DNA of 64,000 nucleotides, from positions 1-64,000 of the forward strand of contig JAJQED010000039.1 of the NCBI GenBank assembly GCA_021201825.1, in the 5' to 3' direction. A model generated the notes under the pieces. That model did no database searches, was not told where the DNA came from, and was given only the letters and a program-made list of their open reading frames with translations. A program made the position numbers and the translations under genes. Of this stretch, positions 43,360 through 53,284 are shown piece by piece; position 1 is the stretch's first letter, and each line of letters starts with the position of its first letter. Source of the stretch: Alistipes sp. Its GTDB lineage: Bacteria; Bacteroidota; Bacteroidia; Bacteroidales; Rikenellaceae.

Positions 43360-45657
43360 CTAATAATAAAGGCCTTTGCGGTTGAAGATAGCGTACCCGA
43401 AATTGAACGTCATGAACCAGTTGTTACGCTTATTCACATCGTATTTGGACACCGAGAGGCTGATCGGCCCTATGAAACTCTGGTAAACCAGCGAGCCGTC
43501 AAAAATGGTCCTCATCCTCTGGCGGATGCTCTCTTTTACCCCGTCGTAATTCTCGGGGATGAACAGGTAGGCGCTCATCTTGAAATAGAACGAGGGGGTG
43601 AACTCGATGGTCGGCATAAGGCCCGCCGCTATATAGGTGTCGCTGTGGAACTCTTTGAGGTAGACGATCCGGCTGTGGTGCGTGGGGGTGAACGCCGGGG
43701 CCGATATGTTGGTGGCGTAGGCGTTCATGAACGAGGGATGGTTGGAAGCCACCCCCTCCACGAGGTACCCCCAAGAAAACCATTTTACGAACGGCGTGCG
43801 GAAATACTGTTCGCGCATGAATTTGGCTCCTACCCAGGTGCGGTGGTTGCCCGATACCGCCGGGTCGCTCGAAGTGGTCCCGGGCCGGAAATTCTCGATA
43901 CCCCGGATGCCGATCACCGAAATGGTCTGGCGTATCCCCCGTGTCGGGTACATCTGGAAATTCGTCTTGCGCCAGTCGACCTCCAGTTGTCCGCCGAAGT
44001 AACGGAACCGGGTACGGTCCATGGCGTCATCCGCATCGTAGCCCTTCTGCTGGAAGTACCGGTATTCGTTCCGGCCCCCGTGCAGACTAAGAGAAAGTAC
44101 CGAGTGGCGGCTGACGGGGGTGCCGAACGCGATACGCCCGTAATGGTCGTCGTATTTGGAATATGTGATGTCATTGCCTTTGGTCAGGAAGCCGTAATTG
44201 GACTTGAAGAAATTGTAATAGTTGAGCGAGCCGCCGTAGTCGAAATATAACGGGGTGCCTTTGGCGAAGAAATCCACCCGCCCCACCAGCGAGGCCGAAC
44301 TGTAGAACGAACTGAAATAACCGTCCAGGTTCCAGCCCGAGGCCACCTTGCCGATTATCTTGTATTCGAACCCGAGATAGGCCTGGTTAAGGGCCGTCGA
44401 GGAGATGTTTCCCCCGGCCATGATCCGCAGGCTGGGTTTGGTGGCAAGCTCCAGCTCGACGTCATATTTTCCGGACAGCTGGTTGTACTCGATGCGGGGA
44501 TACTGGCCCACCATCTCGCCCTCGGCGATCAGCTTGTAATATCCCTTGCGCAGGTCCGTGAAATCATAGTCTGACTTTTGCTTACGGGTCGTGTAACCTA
44601 TTGTATTGAGCACATATTCTATCTGGCCCGGCTTCAGCCCGGTAACTTCCACGGACCCGATAGACATCGGCGGCTCCCCCGCAAGGAACGAGGCCCGCCT
44701 ATCGGCCATCTCCTGCGGAGTGACCCGGCGGCGGACCGATGCCTTTATGATCGGCATCATCTTAAGGGCGTCCTCATAGCCGGCGTCGATCAGCGCTGCG
44801 GCCCTCCCGAAGTTCATCGTGCCGACGTTGCTCAGGTCCCGGCCGATAACGATGTCGCTCTCCCGGGGCAGGCTGTAATCGGTATGGAGGGTGGTGACGG
44901 TAAACACCTGGTCTATGGTGTTCATCTGGTCCGGGTCTACGGCCGTCTCGGTGCAGATGCTGCCGATAAGGATGTCGGGCCGGAAGTCGTCATAGAGGGG
45001 TTTCCATGGGAAGTTGTCGAACATACCCCCGTCGTAATAGAGGGCCGCGGTATCCTTGACGGGGCTGAATACCAGCGGAACCGCGATGGAAGCCCTCACG
45101 GCATACCCCAGGTCCCCGCCTTTGAAGACCACCTCGCGGCGGCCCACCGCATCCGTGGCCACGCACCGGAACGGCACCATAAGCGAATCGAAGTTGTCGT
45201 GGCTGGCGGCCGTAGCCCCCGAAAAGTATTCGGCCATAAGCATATCCAGCGGTTCGGCCGGGATGATATTGGCCGGGATGCGCATCTTACGCCCCTTGTT
45301 TTTCATGTCCAGCCGTATGGTCACCATAGCGGCGTTGCGGTGCATTTGCTTGAAATAGTATTGGTTGTCCCGCTCGATCTGCCCGGTAAGCAGCTCCTGT
45401 ATACGGGGCGAACGGAACTCCTGTTCGATCCGCTCCGGGGTGTATCCGGCGGCATACAGCCCCCCGATCACCGCCCCGATAGAGGTCCCCGACACGTAGT
45501 CTACCGGGATGCCGTTCTCCTCGAGGGCTTTCAGTACCCCGATATGGTAGAGACCCTTGGCCCCGCCGCCAGACATGACCACGCCCACACCCTGCCCTCC
45601 GGCCGGGAGGCAGGCCAGCGACAAGGCGCATAATATGGCTAAGGCCGGGCGTACCAT
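43360..45657 (-). CDS. Patatin-like phospholipase fused to an outer-membrane barrel (PlpD-like)
   Basis: The 765-residue protein has a signal peptide. A patatin domain (about 22-330) carries GGGAKGLYHIG (oxyanion loop, 30-40), GTSIG with nucleophile Ser59, and DGGMFDNFP with the catalytic Asp near 212. A POTRA-like segment follows, then a C-terminal Omp85-type barrel with many strands ending in FGYAIFNRKGLYY. This is the type Vd layout in which the enzyme domain is attached to its own outer-membrane pore. The lipid substrate is unknown. It is the first gene of the patatin-hydF-tex operon. Confidence 0.88.
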   Translation of the reverse strand: MVRPALAILCALSLACLPAGGQGVGVVMSGGGAKGLYHIGVLKALEENGIPVDYVSGTSIGAVIGGLYAAGYTPERIEQEFRSPRIQELLTGQIERDNQYYFKQMHRNAAMVTIRLDMKNKGRKMRIPANIIPAEPLDMLMAEYFSGATAASHDNFDSLMVPFRCVATDAVGRREVVFKGGDLGYAVRASIAVPLVFSPVKDTAALYYDGGMFDNFPWKPLYDDFRPDILIGSICTETAVDPDQMNTIDQVFTVTTLHTDYSLPRESDIVIGRDLSNVGTMNFGRAAALIDAGYEDALKMMPIIKASVRRRVTPQEMADRRASFLAGEPPMSIGSVEVTGLKPGQIEYVLNTIGYTTRKQKSDYDFTDLRKGYYKLIAEGEMVGQYPRIEYNQLSGKYDVELELATKPSLRIMAGGNISSTALNQAYLGFEYKIIGKVASGWNLDGYFSSFYSSASLVGRVDFFAKGTPLYFDYGGSLNYYNFFKSNYGFLTKGNDITYSKYDDHYGRIAFGTPVSRHSVLSLSLHGGRNEYRYFQQKGYDADDAMDRTRFRYFGGQLEVDWRKTNFQMYPTRGIRQTISVIGIRGIENFRPGTTSSDPAVSGNHRTWVGAKFMREQYFRTPFVKWFSWGYLVEGVASNHPSFMNAYATNISAPAFTPTHHSRIVYLKEFHSDTYIAAGLMPTIEFTPSFYFKMSAYLFIPENYDGVKESIRQRMRTIFDGSLVYQSFIGPISLSVSKYDVNKRNNWFMTFNFGYAIFNRKGLYY

Positions 45658-45671
45658 ACGTAAATTATTGT

Positions 45672-45679
45672 TAACTTTG
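45672..45679 (+). promoter_or_regulatory. -7 box of pheS
   Basis: TAACTTTG fits TAnnTTTG and leaves a leader of about 80 nt with an AAGGCC/GGCCTT hairpin (45702-45720). A regulatory role for that hairpin is not shown. Confidence 0.4.
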
Positions 45680-45764
45680 ACGGTTCACGGGAGGGTATCG
45701 TAAGGCCGCTAACAGGCCTTTCCCGGGTCCGTAAAAGTAGAGATTAAGGATTAATTATCAAAAG

Positions 45765-46787
45765 ATGGTAACCAAAATAGAAGAGCTGTTGGAAAAGGTG
45801 CGCAGCTTCACCCCGCAGGCCGAGGCCGAAATAGAGGAGTTCCGCATCCGGCTCCTGGGCAAGAAAGGGGAAATAACCGCGCTGATGGATGAGTTCCGTT
45901 CCGTCGCCCCCGAGATGAAACGGGAGCTGGGGCAGAGGCTCAACACCCTGAAAACGGCTGCCATGGAGCGGATCAACGAGCTGAAAGCCGCCCGCTCCGC
46001 CGCGCGGGCCTCCGGGGGCGGTATCGACGATATGACCCGTCCCGGAACGAACGACCAGCTCGGGTCGAGGCACCCGATTTCGCTGGTGCGTAACGAGATA
46101 CTCGCTATCTTCGCCCGCCTTGGCTATACCGTGGCCGACGGGCCGGAGATCGAGGACGACTGGCACGTATTCTCCGCCCTGAACTTCCCGCCGGACCATC
46201 CGGCCCGCGACATGCAGGACACGTTCTTTATCGAGAAGAACCCCGACATACTGCTGCGTACCCATACCAGTTCCATACAGGTACGGGTCATGGAGACCCA
46301 AAAGCCCCCTATACGGGTGGTTTGCCCCGGCAGGGTGTTCCGCAACGAGGCCATCTCTTCCCGCTCCCACTGCATCTTCCACCAGGTGGAGGGGCTGTAT
46401 ATAGACGAGAACGTATCGTTCGCAGACCTGAAGCAATCCATCCAGTTCTTCGCAAAGGAGATGTTCGGCGAGGGGGCCAAAATACGGCTGCGCCCTTCGT
46501 TCTTCCCGTTCACCGAGCCGTCGGCCGAGGTGGACGTATCGTGCAACCTCTGCAACGGCGAGGGATGCAGCGTCTGCAAGGGAACGGGCTGGCTAGAGAT
46601 CATGGGGTGCGGAATGGTTGACCCCAACGTGCTGGAGGCCTCCGGCATCGACAGCGACCGGTATACCGGGTTCGCCTTTGGCATGGGCATTGAGCGTATC
46701 GCCATGCTCCGGTTCGGGGTCAGGGATATCCGCCTGTTCTTCGAGAACGACGTCCGCTTCCTGCGCCAGTTCGCTTCCGCCCTTTAA
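45765..46787 (+). CDS. pheS: Phenylalanine--tRNA ligase alpha subunit
   Basis: The 340-residue protein has an N-terminal coiled-coil region followed by the class II catalytic core. Core motifs are LVRNEILAIFARLGY, LRTHTSSIQVR, RVFRNEAISSRSHCIFHQVEG and MGCGMVDPNVL, with GFAFGMGIERIAML as motif 3. It forms a heterotetramer with PheT, which is not in the window. The next gene starts 46 bp downstream. A Cys cluster (CNLCNGEGCSVCKGTG) lies between motifs 2 and 3 near residue 261. Confidence 0.96.
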   Translation: MVTKIEELLEKVRSFTPQAEAEIEEFRIRLLGKKGEITALMDEFRSVAPEMKRELGQRLNTLKTAAMERINELKAARSAARASGGGIDDMTRPGTNDQLGSRHPISLVRNEILAIFARLGYTVADGPEIEDDWHVFSALNFPPDHPARDMQDTFFIEKNPDILLRTHTSSIQVRVMETQKPPIRVVCPGRVFRNEAISSRSHCIFHQVEGLYIDENVSFADLKQSIQFFAKEMFGEGAKIRLRPSFFPFTEPSAEVDVSCNLCNGEGCSVCKGTGWLEIMGCGMVDPNVLEASGIDSDRYTGFAFGMGIERIAMLRFGVRDIRLFFENDVRFLRQFASAL

Positions 46788-46833
46788 CCGCAGGGGCCGA
46801 TACTATAAGGCATCTTATTTCGTTCGTTAACAG

Positions 46834-48597
46834 GTGGTGAACCACGGGAAAAATAAAAGATCGTTACTGCGTGCGGCAGGTTCCCTGCCCGTACTGCTCT
46901 TCTTTTGCGGCTTCTCCGTTACCGGCGGGGTGGGCAGCGGTGCGGCGCTCCGATCGCCGGGAGACAGTGTTCCGGAGGGGTACGCCGGCTATGACCTGGT
47001 CAGGTACTACTACACCGAAGGCATAAAAAGCTATAAGATAGATAGCGACGCGGACAAGGCGGTCGGGTTTTTCGACCTGGCCATCGCGGCGGACTCTTCG
47101 CACGCCCCGTCATACTACCAGGCCGCAACGGCCCTTGTGACGGTCAATTCCGCCTCCGCCCTCGAATACGGGCGCCGGGCGGTGGAGCTGGATTCCACAA
47201 ACGCGTGGTATTCCAACCTTTACGGGCGGCTGCTTATCTTCAACGGCAAATACGGGCAAGCCCGGCGAATATACGAGAAGCTCATCGTTATGGAGCCGCG
47301 CAACCCGGAACATTATGCGATGCTGGCCATGCTCTACGAACAGATGGGGCAGCCTTACGCCGCCATCGCGGTACTGGACAGGGCGGAGAACTCGGTGGGG
47401 AAGATCGAGCAGTTCTCGCGCCATAAGCGGGACATGCTGGTCGCCGCCGGCCTTACGGACCAGGCGATCGAGGAAGCCCACGGCATCGTAGAGGCCTACC
47501 CGTACGACTACGAGGGATATCTGGCGCTGGCCGAGCTCTATGCCGAGTTGCGAAAAGACTCGCTGGCCCTCGAGAATTACCGTATGGCCTCGGCGCTGAA
47601 CCCCGAGGGGCTGGACGTGATCGGGTCCATGAACGAGTTCTACCGCATCACGGGCGACACGGAGAAGTACCTCACCACGGCCAAAAAACTGATGCAAAGC
47701 CCGGGCATTACCAAAGAAATCAAGCAGAAGATATTCAAGGATATAACGGCCGACCGCAGTTTCTACCGCGAGAATTATTTCTATATCAGGGACATAGCTT
47801 CGACCCTGTTTTTGATGTACCCGGACGATTACGACATTGTGTCGCTCTATGCGGGAAATATACTTGCCTGGGGCGATTTCGAGGAGGCGCTCGAAGTGCA
47901 CAAGGGTTATATAGCTACCCCGCGGGAGGAGGTCGAACCCTATATGGACGTGATCAACATGGAGGCCTACAAACAGAGGCACGACTCGGTGAAGAAATAT
48001 ATCGAGGTAGCTCTCGAGCGCTTCCCGTCCGACCCGGCCCTTTACATCAGGATGGGCGGTACGCTCTCCTACATGGAACGGCACAAAGAGGCCCTGAAAG
48101 CTTTCGACCAGGCGCTCAAATACGCCGAGGGGGACTCCGCACGTTCGGTGATCTACGGGGTCATCGGCGACGAGTTCCACACCCGTGGCCAGGACAAGAA
48201 AAGCTATAAGTATTACGAAAAGGCCCTCCGGCTCTGGCACGGTAACACACTGGTCCTGAATAATTACGCCTATTTCCTTAGCGAGCAGGACCAGCAGTTG
48301 GAAAAGGCCCTCGATATGGCCCGCCGGGTCATGGAACAGGAGCCGTCGAACCCCTCCTATATCGACACCTACGGATGGATACTCTTTAAAATGGGGCGTC
48401 TCGAGGAGGCCAAAGCGGCGGTCCGCCAGGCGCTTACGCTGGATAACCGCAACAGCAGTGAATTGCTGATCCATTACGGGGATATCCTCTACGGGCTTGG
48501 CGAGGAATATATGGCCACGGTCTACTGGAAACGGGCGCTGGAAGCCGGCCACGACGAAGAGGAAATTAACCACAGGCTCGAAAAGGCCGGCAGGTAA
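46834..48597 (+). CDS. Exported tetratricopeptide repeat protein
   Basis: The 587-residue protein starts with GTG (a second GTG follows directly, and no ATG is usable upstream of the signal peptide). It has a signal peptide with hydrophobic SLPVLLFFCGFSV. Many TPR-like helix pairs follow: YYQAATALVTVNSASALEYG, EHYAMLAMLYEQMGQPYAAI, YIDTYGWILFKMGRLEEAK. It is likely a periplasmic or lipid-associated scaffold, and no enzymatic motif is seen. It runs between pheS and the EnvC-like gene. Confidence 0.82.
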   Translation: MVNHGKNKRSLLRAAGSLPVLLFFCGFSVTGGVGSGAALRSPGDSVPEGYAGYDLVRYYYTEGIKSYKIDSDADKAVGFFDLAIAADSSHAPSYYQAATALVTVNSASALEYGRRAVELDSTNAWYSNLYGRLLIFNGKYGQARRIYEKLIVMEPRNPEHYAMLAMLYEQMGQPYAAIAVLDRAENSVGKIEQFSRHKRDMLVAAGLTDQAIEEAHGIVEAYPYDYEGYLALAELYAELRKDSLALENYRMASALNPEGLDVIGSMNEFYRITGDTEKYLTTAKKLMQSPGITKEIKQKIFKDITADRSFYRENYFYIRDIASTLFLMYPDDYDIVSLYAGNILAWGDFEEALEVHKGYIATPREEVEPYMDVINMEAYKQRHDSVKKYIEVALERFPSDPALYIRMGGTLSYMERHKEALKAFDQALKYAEGDSARSVIYGVIGDEFHTRGQDKKSYKYYEKALRLWHGNTLVLNNYAYFLSEQDQQLEKALDMARRVMEQEPSNPSYIDTYGWILFKMGRLEEAKAAVRQALTLDNRNSSELLIHYGDILYGLGEEYMATVYWKRALEAGHDEEEINHRLEKAGR

Positions 48598-48631
48598 CCC
48601 GTTGCCTGCGGGGATTTATCCCGATAAAACC

Positions 48632-48639
48632 TATATTTG
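48632..48639 (+). promoter_or_regulatory. -7 box upstream of the EnvC-like gene
   Basis: TATATTTG matches TAnnTTTG, 31 bp before the ATG at 48671 and 35 bp after the TPR gene stop. Confidence 0.55.
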
Positions 48640-48670
48640 CACAGATATACCCCGACATCCTGCGACCCCG

Positions 48671-49870
48671 ATGGGACAACTTCTTAAATACCCGCTAATA
48701 TTACTGCTGCTTCTTTGCGGCATCTGGCAGGGCGCCGCCCAGCCGACCGTCAAATCCCTCGAGCAGCAGATCAAACAGCTCGAAGAAGAGATAAAACGCA
48801 GCACGCAGCTGCTGGAAAAGACCCAGAAAGACCAGAAAGTCAGCCAGAGCGAACTCAAGCTGGTGCTTAACCGTATCGACAGCCGCCGCAAGGTGGTCAG
48901 CTCCCTCGAACAGCAGATGAACCTGCTGCAGGCCGAAATAGCCGATCGTGAAAAGGCCATTGCCGGCATGGACGACGATCTGGGACGGTTGAGGCAGGAG
49001 TATGCCGAGATGGTGCGGGAGGCTTACCAGAACCATAAGCTGAATAACTTCGCTCTTTTCCTGTTCGCTTCAAAGGATTTTAACCAGGCGACCCGGCGCA
49101 TCGAGTTCATGCGCAGGTACAACTCTGCCCGTGAGTCGCGGGCGCGGCAATTACGCACCCTTTCCGACAGTATTTCGCTCGAAATAGCGGTACTCAACGA
49201 GCAGAAAGAGGAGCTGGACGGTACCCGGCAGTCCCATGCCCGCGAAATAGGCGACCTGCAGAAAGACGAAAACCGCTACCGCACAAGTATCACCAAACTT
49301 AGGCAGGACGAATCCAAGCTCTCCAAAGATCTCAAGGCCAAGCAGGACCAGATGGAGAAAGCCCAGCAGGAGATACAGCGTATAATAGCCGAGGAGGCCG
49401 CCAAAAATAAAACCGAGGTGCGTACCGCCGCCGAGGAGGAATATATCGTCAGCCTGACGGGCAAATTCGACGAGAACAAAGGCAAACTGCCCTATCCCGT
49501 GCGGGGCGGCGTGATCATCGACAAATACGGCAAACACCAGCATCCGACCCAGCGGAACGTAACGGTCAACAACAAAGGTGTCAATATAGCCGGGGAGCGG
49601 AATGCGGACGTAGTGTGCGTGTTCGAGGGGACGGTGAGCAAGGTATTCCCCGTGCCGGGGCTGAACAACGGAGTACTGGTGCGCCACGGGAACTATTATA
49701 CCCTCTACGCCAACATGCCGTCCGTAGCGGTCAAGGCCGGCGACAGGTTGACCCTGAACCAGCGGATCGGGCGGCTTCCGGACAGCTCCAATTCCGACGA
49801 TGTCTACCTGCACTTCGAATTATGGCAGGGATCGACTAACCTCAATCCCGAGCAATGGCTCCGAAAATAG
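48671..49870 (+). CDS. EnvC-like murein hydrolase activator (M23 domain)
   Basis: I chose ATG 48671, which gives a signal peptide (YPLILLLLLCGIWQGAAQ) and 399 residues; longer frames would run through the intergenic promoter. Residues about 25-260 are a long coiled coil. The C-terminal LytM/M23 domain has KLPYPVRGGVIIDKYG and VYLHFELWQG. The motif that begins the M23 zinc site is not fully conserved, as in EnvC-type activators that lack peptidase activity. It should activate amidases at division sites. The end overlaps ybeY by 16 bp. Confidence 0.85.
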   Translation: MGQLLKYPLILLLLLCGIWQGAAQPTVKSLEQQIKQLEEEIKRSTQLLEKTQKDQKVSQSELKLVLNRIDSRRKVVSSLEQQMNLLQAEIADREKAIAGMDDDLGRLRQEYAEMVREAYQNHKLNNFALFLFASKDFNQATRRIEFMRRYNSARESRARQLRTLSDSISLEIAVLNEQKEELDGTRQSHAREIGDLQKDENRYRTSITKLRQDESKLSKDLKAKQDQMEKAQQEIQRIIAEEAAKNKTEVRTAAEEEYIVSLTGKFDENKGKLPYPVRGGVIIDKYGKHQHPTQRNVTVNNKGVNIAGERNADVVCVFEGTVSKVFPVPGLNNGVLVRHGNYYTLYANMPSVAVKAGDRLTLNQRIGRLPDSSNSDDVYLHFELWQGSTNLNPEQWLRK

Positions 49871-50289
49871 GCTTCCATAACGACGGTTCGCCGTACCGCC
49901 TGCGCGGTAAACGGGCCGTCGGGCGGTGGATCGCAGCATGTATCGAAAAAGAGGGTTACTGCTCCGGGGAGATATCTTACATTTTTTGCGGCCCGGAGCG
50001 GCATCTGGAGATAAACCGCCAATACCTGGGCCATGACTACCCCACGGACGTGATCACTTTCGATTATACCGACCCGGAAACCAAAACGGTATCGGGCGAT
50101 ATCTTTATCGACCCTGCCACCGTTCGCGGCAATGCCCGACGGTTCGGCCAGACCGCCCGCCGGGAGATGTTGCGGGTTATGGTGCACGGGGTTCTGCACC
50201 TGTGCGGGTATAATGACAAGACCGCCGGGCAACAGGCCGTAATGAGGGCAAAGGAGGAGGAGTACCTCGCCCTTGCGGATTTCGATTAA
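49855..50289 (+). CDS. ybeY: rRNA maturation RNase YbeY
   Basis: The 144-residue protein has the family motif RVMVHGVLHLCGYND. Two histidines of the usual three metal ligands are seen; the position of the third is occupied by a non-His residue (GYNDK rather than GYDH), a difference I believe is common in Bacteroidota. It matures the 3' end of 16S rRNA. It overlaps the end of the EnvC-like gene by 16 bp and converges with the sodium symporter gene. Confidence 0.9.
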   Translation: MAPKIGFHNDGSPYRLRGKRAVGRWIAACIEKEGYCSGEISYIFCGPERHLEINRQYLGHDYPTDVITFDYTDPETKTVSGDIFIDPATVRGNARRFGQTARREMLRVMVHGVLHLCGYNDKTAGQQAVMRAKEEEYLALADFD

Positions 50290-50299
50290 AAAAGGGGAT

Positions 50300-51649
50300 C
50301 TAAACCCGTATCAACCCGAGCTGGTTGAGGAACAGGATGGTTATCACAACCGGTATTACGAATTTTACCATAGCCCTTACCGGCCCGTAAAGCCCGGCGC
50401 CGTAAGTACCGCCGTTGGTCATCTCTTGGCGGAACAGCGTGCGGTTCATCACCCAGCCGGCAAAAATCACGATCAGCAGTCCACCGATGGGGATCATATA
50501 GGTCGAGGTCACATGGTCCAGCAGGTCGAAAACGTTCATCCCCGCCACTTCGAGCGGCGAGCCGGGCATCTGGGAGACCAGGCACAGGGTCGCCATGGCC
50601 AGTACTCCCAGGCTGGCAATAACGGTGGCCGTCCGGCGCCTCAGCCGGAACTCCTCCGAAACATAAGCCACGACCACCTCCAACAGCGACATGGATGAGG
50701 TTATAGCCGCCGCCAGTAAAAGCACGAAGAACAGCAGCGAGAGTACCTGCCCGCCGGTCATCTGGGCAAAGATATTCGGGAGGGTCAAAAACACCAGCTC
50801 CGGCCCGGCCGTGGGGCTGATGCCGAAAGAAAAAACCGCCGGGAAAATGGCGATCCCCGAAAGCAGGGCGACGGCCATATCGGCTATCACGACCGTTCCC
50901 GACAGGCGGAACATATTTTCCTGTTTCTTTATGTATGATCCGTAAGTCACCATTATCCCCATGCCCAGGCTCAGGGAAAAGAAAGACTGCCCGATGGCCT
51001 GCAGGAGTGTGCCCCCGCCGGCCCGCGAGAGGTCCGGTTTCAGCAGGAACGACATCCCCTCCCCGAATCCGGGCAGGGTTACGGCGTTGGCGCACATGAT
51101 AAGCAGTATCACCAGCATGAGCGGCATGGCGGTCTTATTGAAGCGTTCGATCCCTTTCTCGATGCCGTACGCCACGATCACGGCCGTGGCCGCAACGAAC
51201 GTAAGGGTCAACAGGAACGGCCGCCATCCGTCGGCAACGAAGCCGTCGAAATTCTCCTTTATCTGTTCCGGGTCCATCGCCATGAACTCCCCGGTGAACG
51301 ACTGACGGATGAATTCCAGCGCCCAGCCCGCGATCACGCTGTAAAAAGAAAGGATGGTAAAGGCGGTGGCTATGCCAAGGTAGCCGGTGAGTTGCCAGCC
51401 CCGGATGCGGGACAGTTTGCGGAACGCCCGCATGGAGTTGCGGCGGCTGGCCCTCCCGACCGTGAATTCGGAGAGCATTATAGGGACGGATATAAGGAAG
51501 CTCACCAGCACGTAGACCAGCAGGAACGCCCCGCCGCCGTTCTCCCCGGCGACGTAGGGGAAACGCCAGATATTACCCAGCCCGATGACCGAACCGCCCA
51601 CCACGGCGATGGTCCCGAACCTGCTCCCGAACGTACTCCTTTTAGCCAT
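50300..51649 (-). CDS. Sodium-dependent transporter (NSS/SNF family)
   Basis: I start at MAKRSTFGSRFGTIAV (449 residues); a longer frame would run into the hydG leader. The NSS hallmark GSVIGLGNIWRFPYVAGENGG is in the first helix, and about 11-12 hydrophobic segments follow. FSFGISPTAGPELVF is near residue 270. The family co-transports amino acids or related solutes with sodium, but the substrate is unknown. It diverges from hydG with an 88-bp gap. Confidence 0.92.
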   Translation of the reverse strand: MAKRSTFGSRFGTIAVVGGSVIGLGNIWRFPYVAGENGGGAFLLVYVLVSFLISVPIMLSEFTVGRASRRNSMRAFRKLSRIRGWQLTGYLGIATAFTILSFYSVIAGWALEFIRQSFTGEFMAMDPEQIKENFDGFVADGWRPFLLTLTFVAATAVIVAYGIEKGIERFNKTAMPLMLVILLIMCANAVTLPGFGEGMSFLLKPDLSRAGGGTLLQAIGQSFFSLSLGMGIMVTYGSYIKKQENMFRLSGTVVIADMAVALLSGIAIFPAVFSFGISPTAGPELVFLTLPNIFAQMTGGQVLSLLFFVLLLAAAITSSMSLLEVVVAYVSEEFRLRRRTATVIASLGVLAMATLCLVSQMPGSPLEVAGMNVFDLLDHVTSTYMIPIGGLLIVIFAGWVMNRTLFRQEMTNGGTYGAGLYGPVRAMVKFVIPVVITILFLNQLGLIRV

Positions 51650-51708
51650 TCCCCGTAACAACCGTTTATTAAAACCGCACTGCCGCCGCAAAAATAATCC
51701 ATTTCGAT

Positions 51709-51716
51709 TAACTTTG
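51709..51716 (+). promoter_or_regulatory. -7 box of hydG
   Basis: TAACTTTG fits TAnnTTTG and is 21 bp before the hydG ATG at 51738. It lies in the divergent gap to the NSS gene. Confidence 0.55.
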
Positions 51717-51737
51717 CACCCTCTTCCGACCCTGCCT

Positions 51738-53159
51738 ATGTTCCGGCCACAGAAATATTCCATCCCCGACCGTGCGGGCCAGCCGTTTATCGACCCCGTC
51801 GAAATACGGAGGTTGCTGGATGCAAATCCCGCACCGCAACATTCACAGGTGGCCGCGGCAGTGGAATCGGCCCTCGGGCTCAACCGGCTCTCGCTGCAGC
51901 AGACCGCCGTTCTTTTGAATGCCGGGCCGGAGGATCGCCGGCTGGTTCTCGAGGCGGCCGGGACCCTGAAGCGGAGGGTCTACGGGGACCGTATCGTCGT
52001 TTTCGCCCCCTTGTATATCGGGAACAAATGCGTCAACGACTGTTCCTACTGCGGATTCAGGTCCTCGAACCCACGGGCCGTGCGGAGGACCCTCTCCCCG
52101 GACGAGATAGCCGGGGAAGTGCGGCAGCTCTCTTCCACGGGCCAAAAGCGGCTGATCCTCGTATTCGGCGAACACCCTCTTTATGACCCCGGATTTATCG
52201 CCTCGGCCGTACGGCTGGTATACTCCACGCGACAGGATCACGACCGCATAAACAGGGTAAACATCAACGCGGCGCCGTTCGACGTGGACGGCTTCCGGAC
52301 GATAAAGCGGGCGGGTATCGGCACTTACCAGATCTTCCAGGAGACCTACGACCCGCAGGTATACTCCCGTATCCACGGCCGTGGACCCAAGTCCGACTAC
52401 ACTTACCGGCTGACGGCGATGGACAGGGCTATGGAGGCCGGAATTGACGACGTGGGGCTGGGCGTGTTGCTGGGCCATGCCGACTGGCGGTTCGAGGTAA
52501 TGGCGCTCGTACGGCATACCAACCATTTGGAGGCCTGCTACGGCGTGGGACCGCATACCATTTCGTTCCCGAGGGTGCGCAAGGCATCGAACCTCGACCT
52601 GTCCGGCATCGACCATGTTACGGACGACGATTTCCGCTACCTGGTTGCCGTTCTCAGGCTTGCGGTGCCTTATGCAGGCCTGATACTTACCGCCCGCGAA
52701 CCCGGCCAGTTAAGGAACGGGATGATAAAATACGGCGTATCGCAGATAGACGCCGGAACACGGCTTGAGATAGGGGGGTACAGCGGCCCTGCCGCGACCC
52801 AGCAGATCGACCGCGAACAATTCGAACTGTCCGACACCCGGACCCTCGAACAGACCGTAGCCGAACTGGTAAAAGCGGGCCAGATACCGTCGTTCTGCAC
52901 GGCATGCTACCGCAAGGGGCGAACCGGCGAATACTTTATGCAGTTCGCTTCCGGAGGCCATATTAAACACTACTGTACCCCGAACGCCCTGCTCTCGTTC
53001 GCGGAATACCTTTGCGACTACACTTCGGGCCCGCTGTACGAGAAAGGGTGGGAGCTGATACGGTCCGAACTGGACCGGATGCCGGCCGGAGCCCTGCGGG
53101 ACAATACCGCCAAAAAGCTCCGTGAGATACCGGGCGGCGCCCGGGACCTGTTCATGTAA
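51738..53159 (+). CDS. hydG: [FeFe]-hydrogenase maturase HydG (tyrosine lyase)
   Basis: I start at MFRPQKYSIPD (473 residues), just after a promoter. Radical SAM cysteines are in NKCVNDCSYCGF (Cys98, Cys102, Cys105). The HydG C-terminal second cluster is in CTACYRKGRTGEYFM (Cys387, Cys390), followed by GGHIKHYCTPNALLSFAEYL. It splits tyrosine to supply CO and cyanide to the hydrogenase cofactor. It is 8 kb from hydF and has its own promoter. Confidence 0.95.
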   Translation: MFRPQKYSIPDRAGQPFIDPVEIRRLLDANPAPQHSQVAAAVESALGLNRLSLQQTAVLLNAGPEDRRLVLEAAGTLKRRVYGDRIVVFAPLYIGNKCVNDCSYCGFRSSNPRAVRRTLSPDEIAGEVRQLSSTGQKRLILVFGEHPLYDPGFIASAVRLVYSTRQDHDRINRVNINAAPFDVDGFRTIKRAGIGTYQIFQETYDPQVYSRIHGRGPKSDYTYRLTAMDRAMEAGIDDVGLGVLLGHADWRFEVMALVRHTNHLEACYGVGPHTISFPRVRKASNLDLSGIDHVTDDDFRYLVAVLRLAVPYAGLILTAREPGQLRNGMIKYGVSQIDAGTRLEIGGYSGPAATQQIDREQFELSDTRTLEQTVAELVKAGQIPSFCTACYRKGRTGEYFMQFASGGHIKHYCTPNALLSFAEYLCDYTSGPLYEKGWELIRSELDRMPAGALRDNTAKKLREIPGGARDLFM

Positions 53160-53225
53160 GCCGGTGAATGGAGGGGCGCCGTTATATTTTTGGTTCAAAT
53201 AGCCCTTTTTCAATTTTACATTTCG

Positions 53226-53233
53226 TAAATTTG
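53226..53233 (+). promoter_or_regulatory. -7 box of the alkaline phosphatase gene
   Basis: TAAATTTG matches TAnnTTTG, 51 bp before the ATG at 53285. Confidence 0.5.
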
Positions 53234-53284
53234 GTACCCTGAAACCATTGGCGGCCACGGGCCCCATAACAAAAAGAGAGAACC

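Noticed and set aside
47110-48573. Long open frame opposite the TPR gene
   Set aside because: The TPR gene has a signal peptide and repeated motifs; the opposite frame has none.
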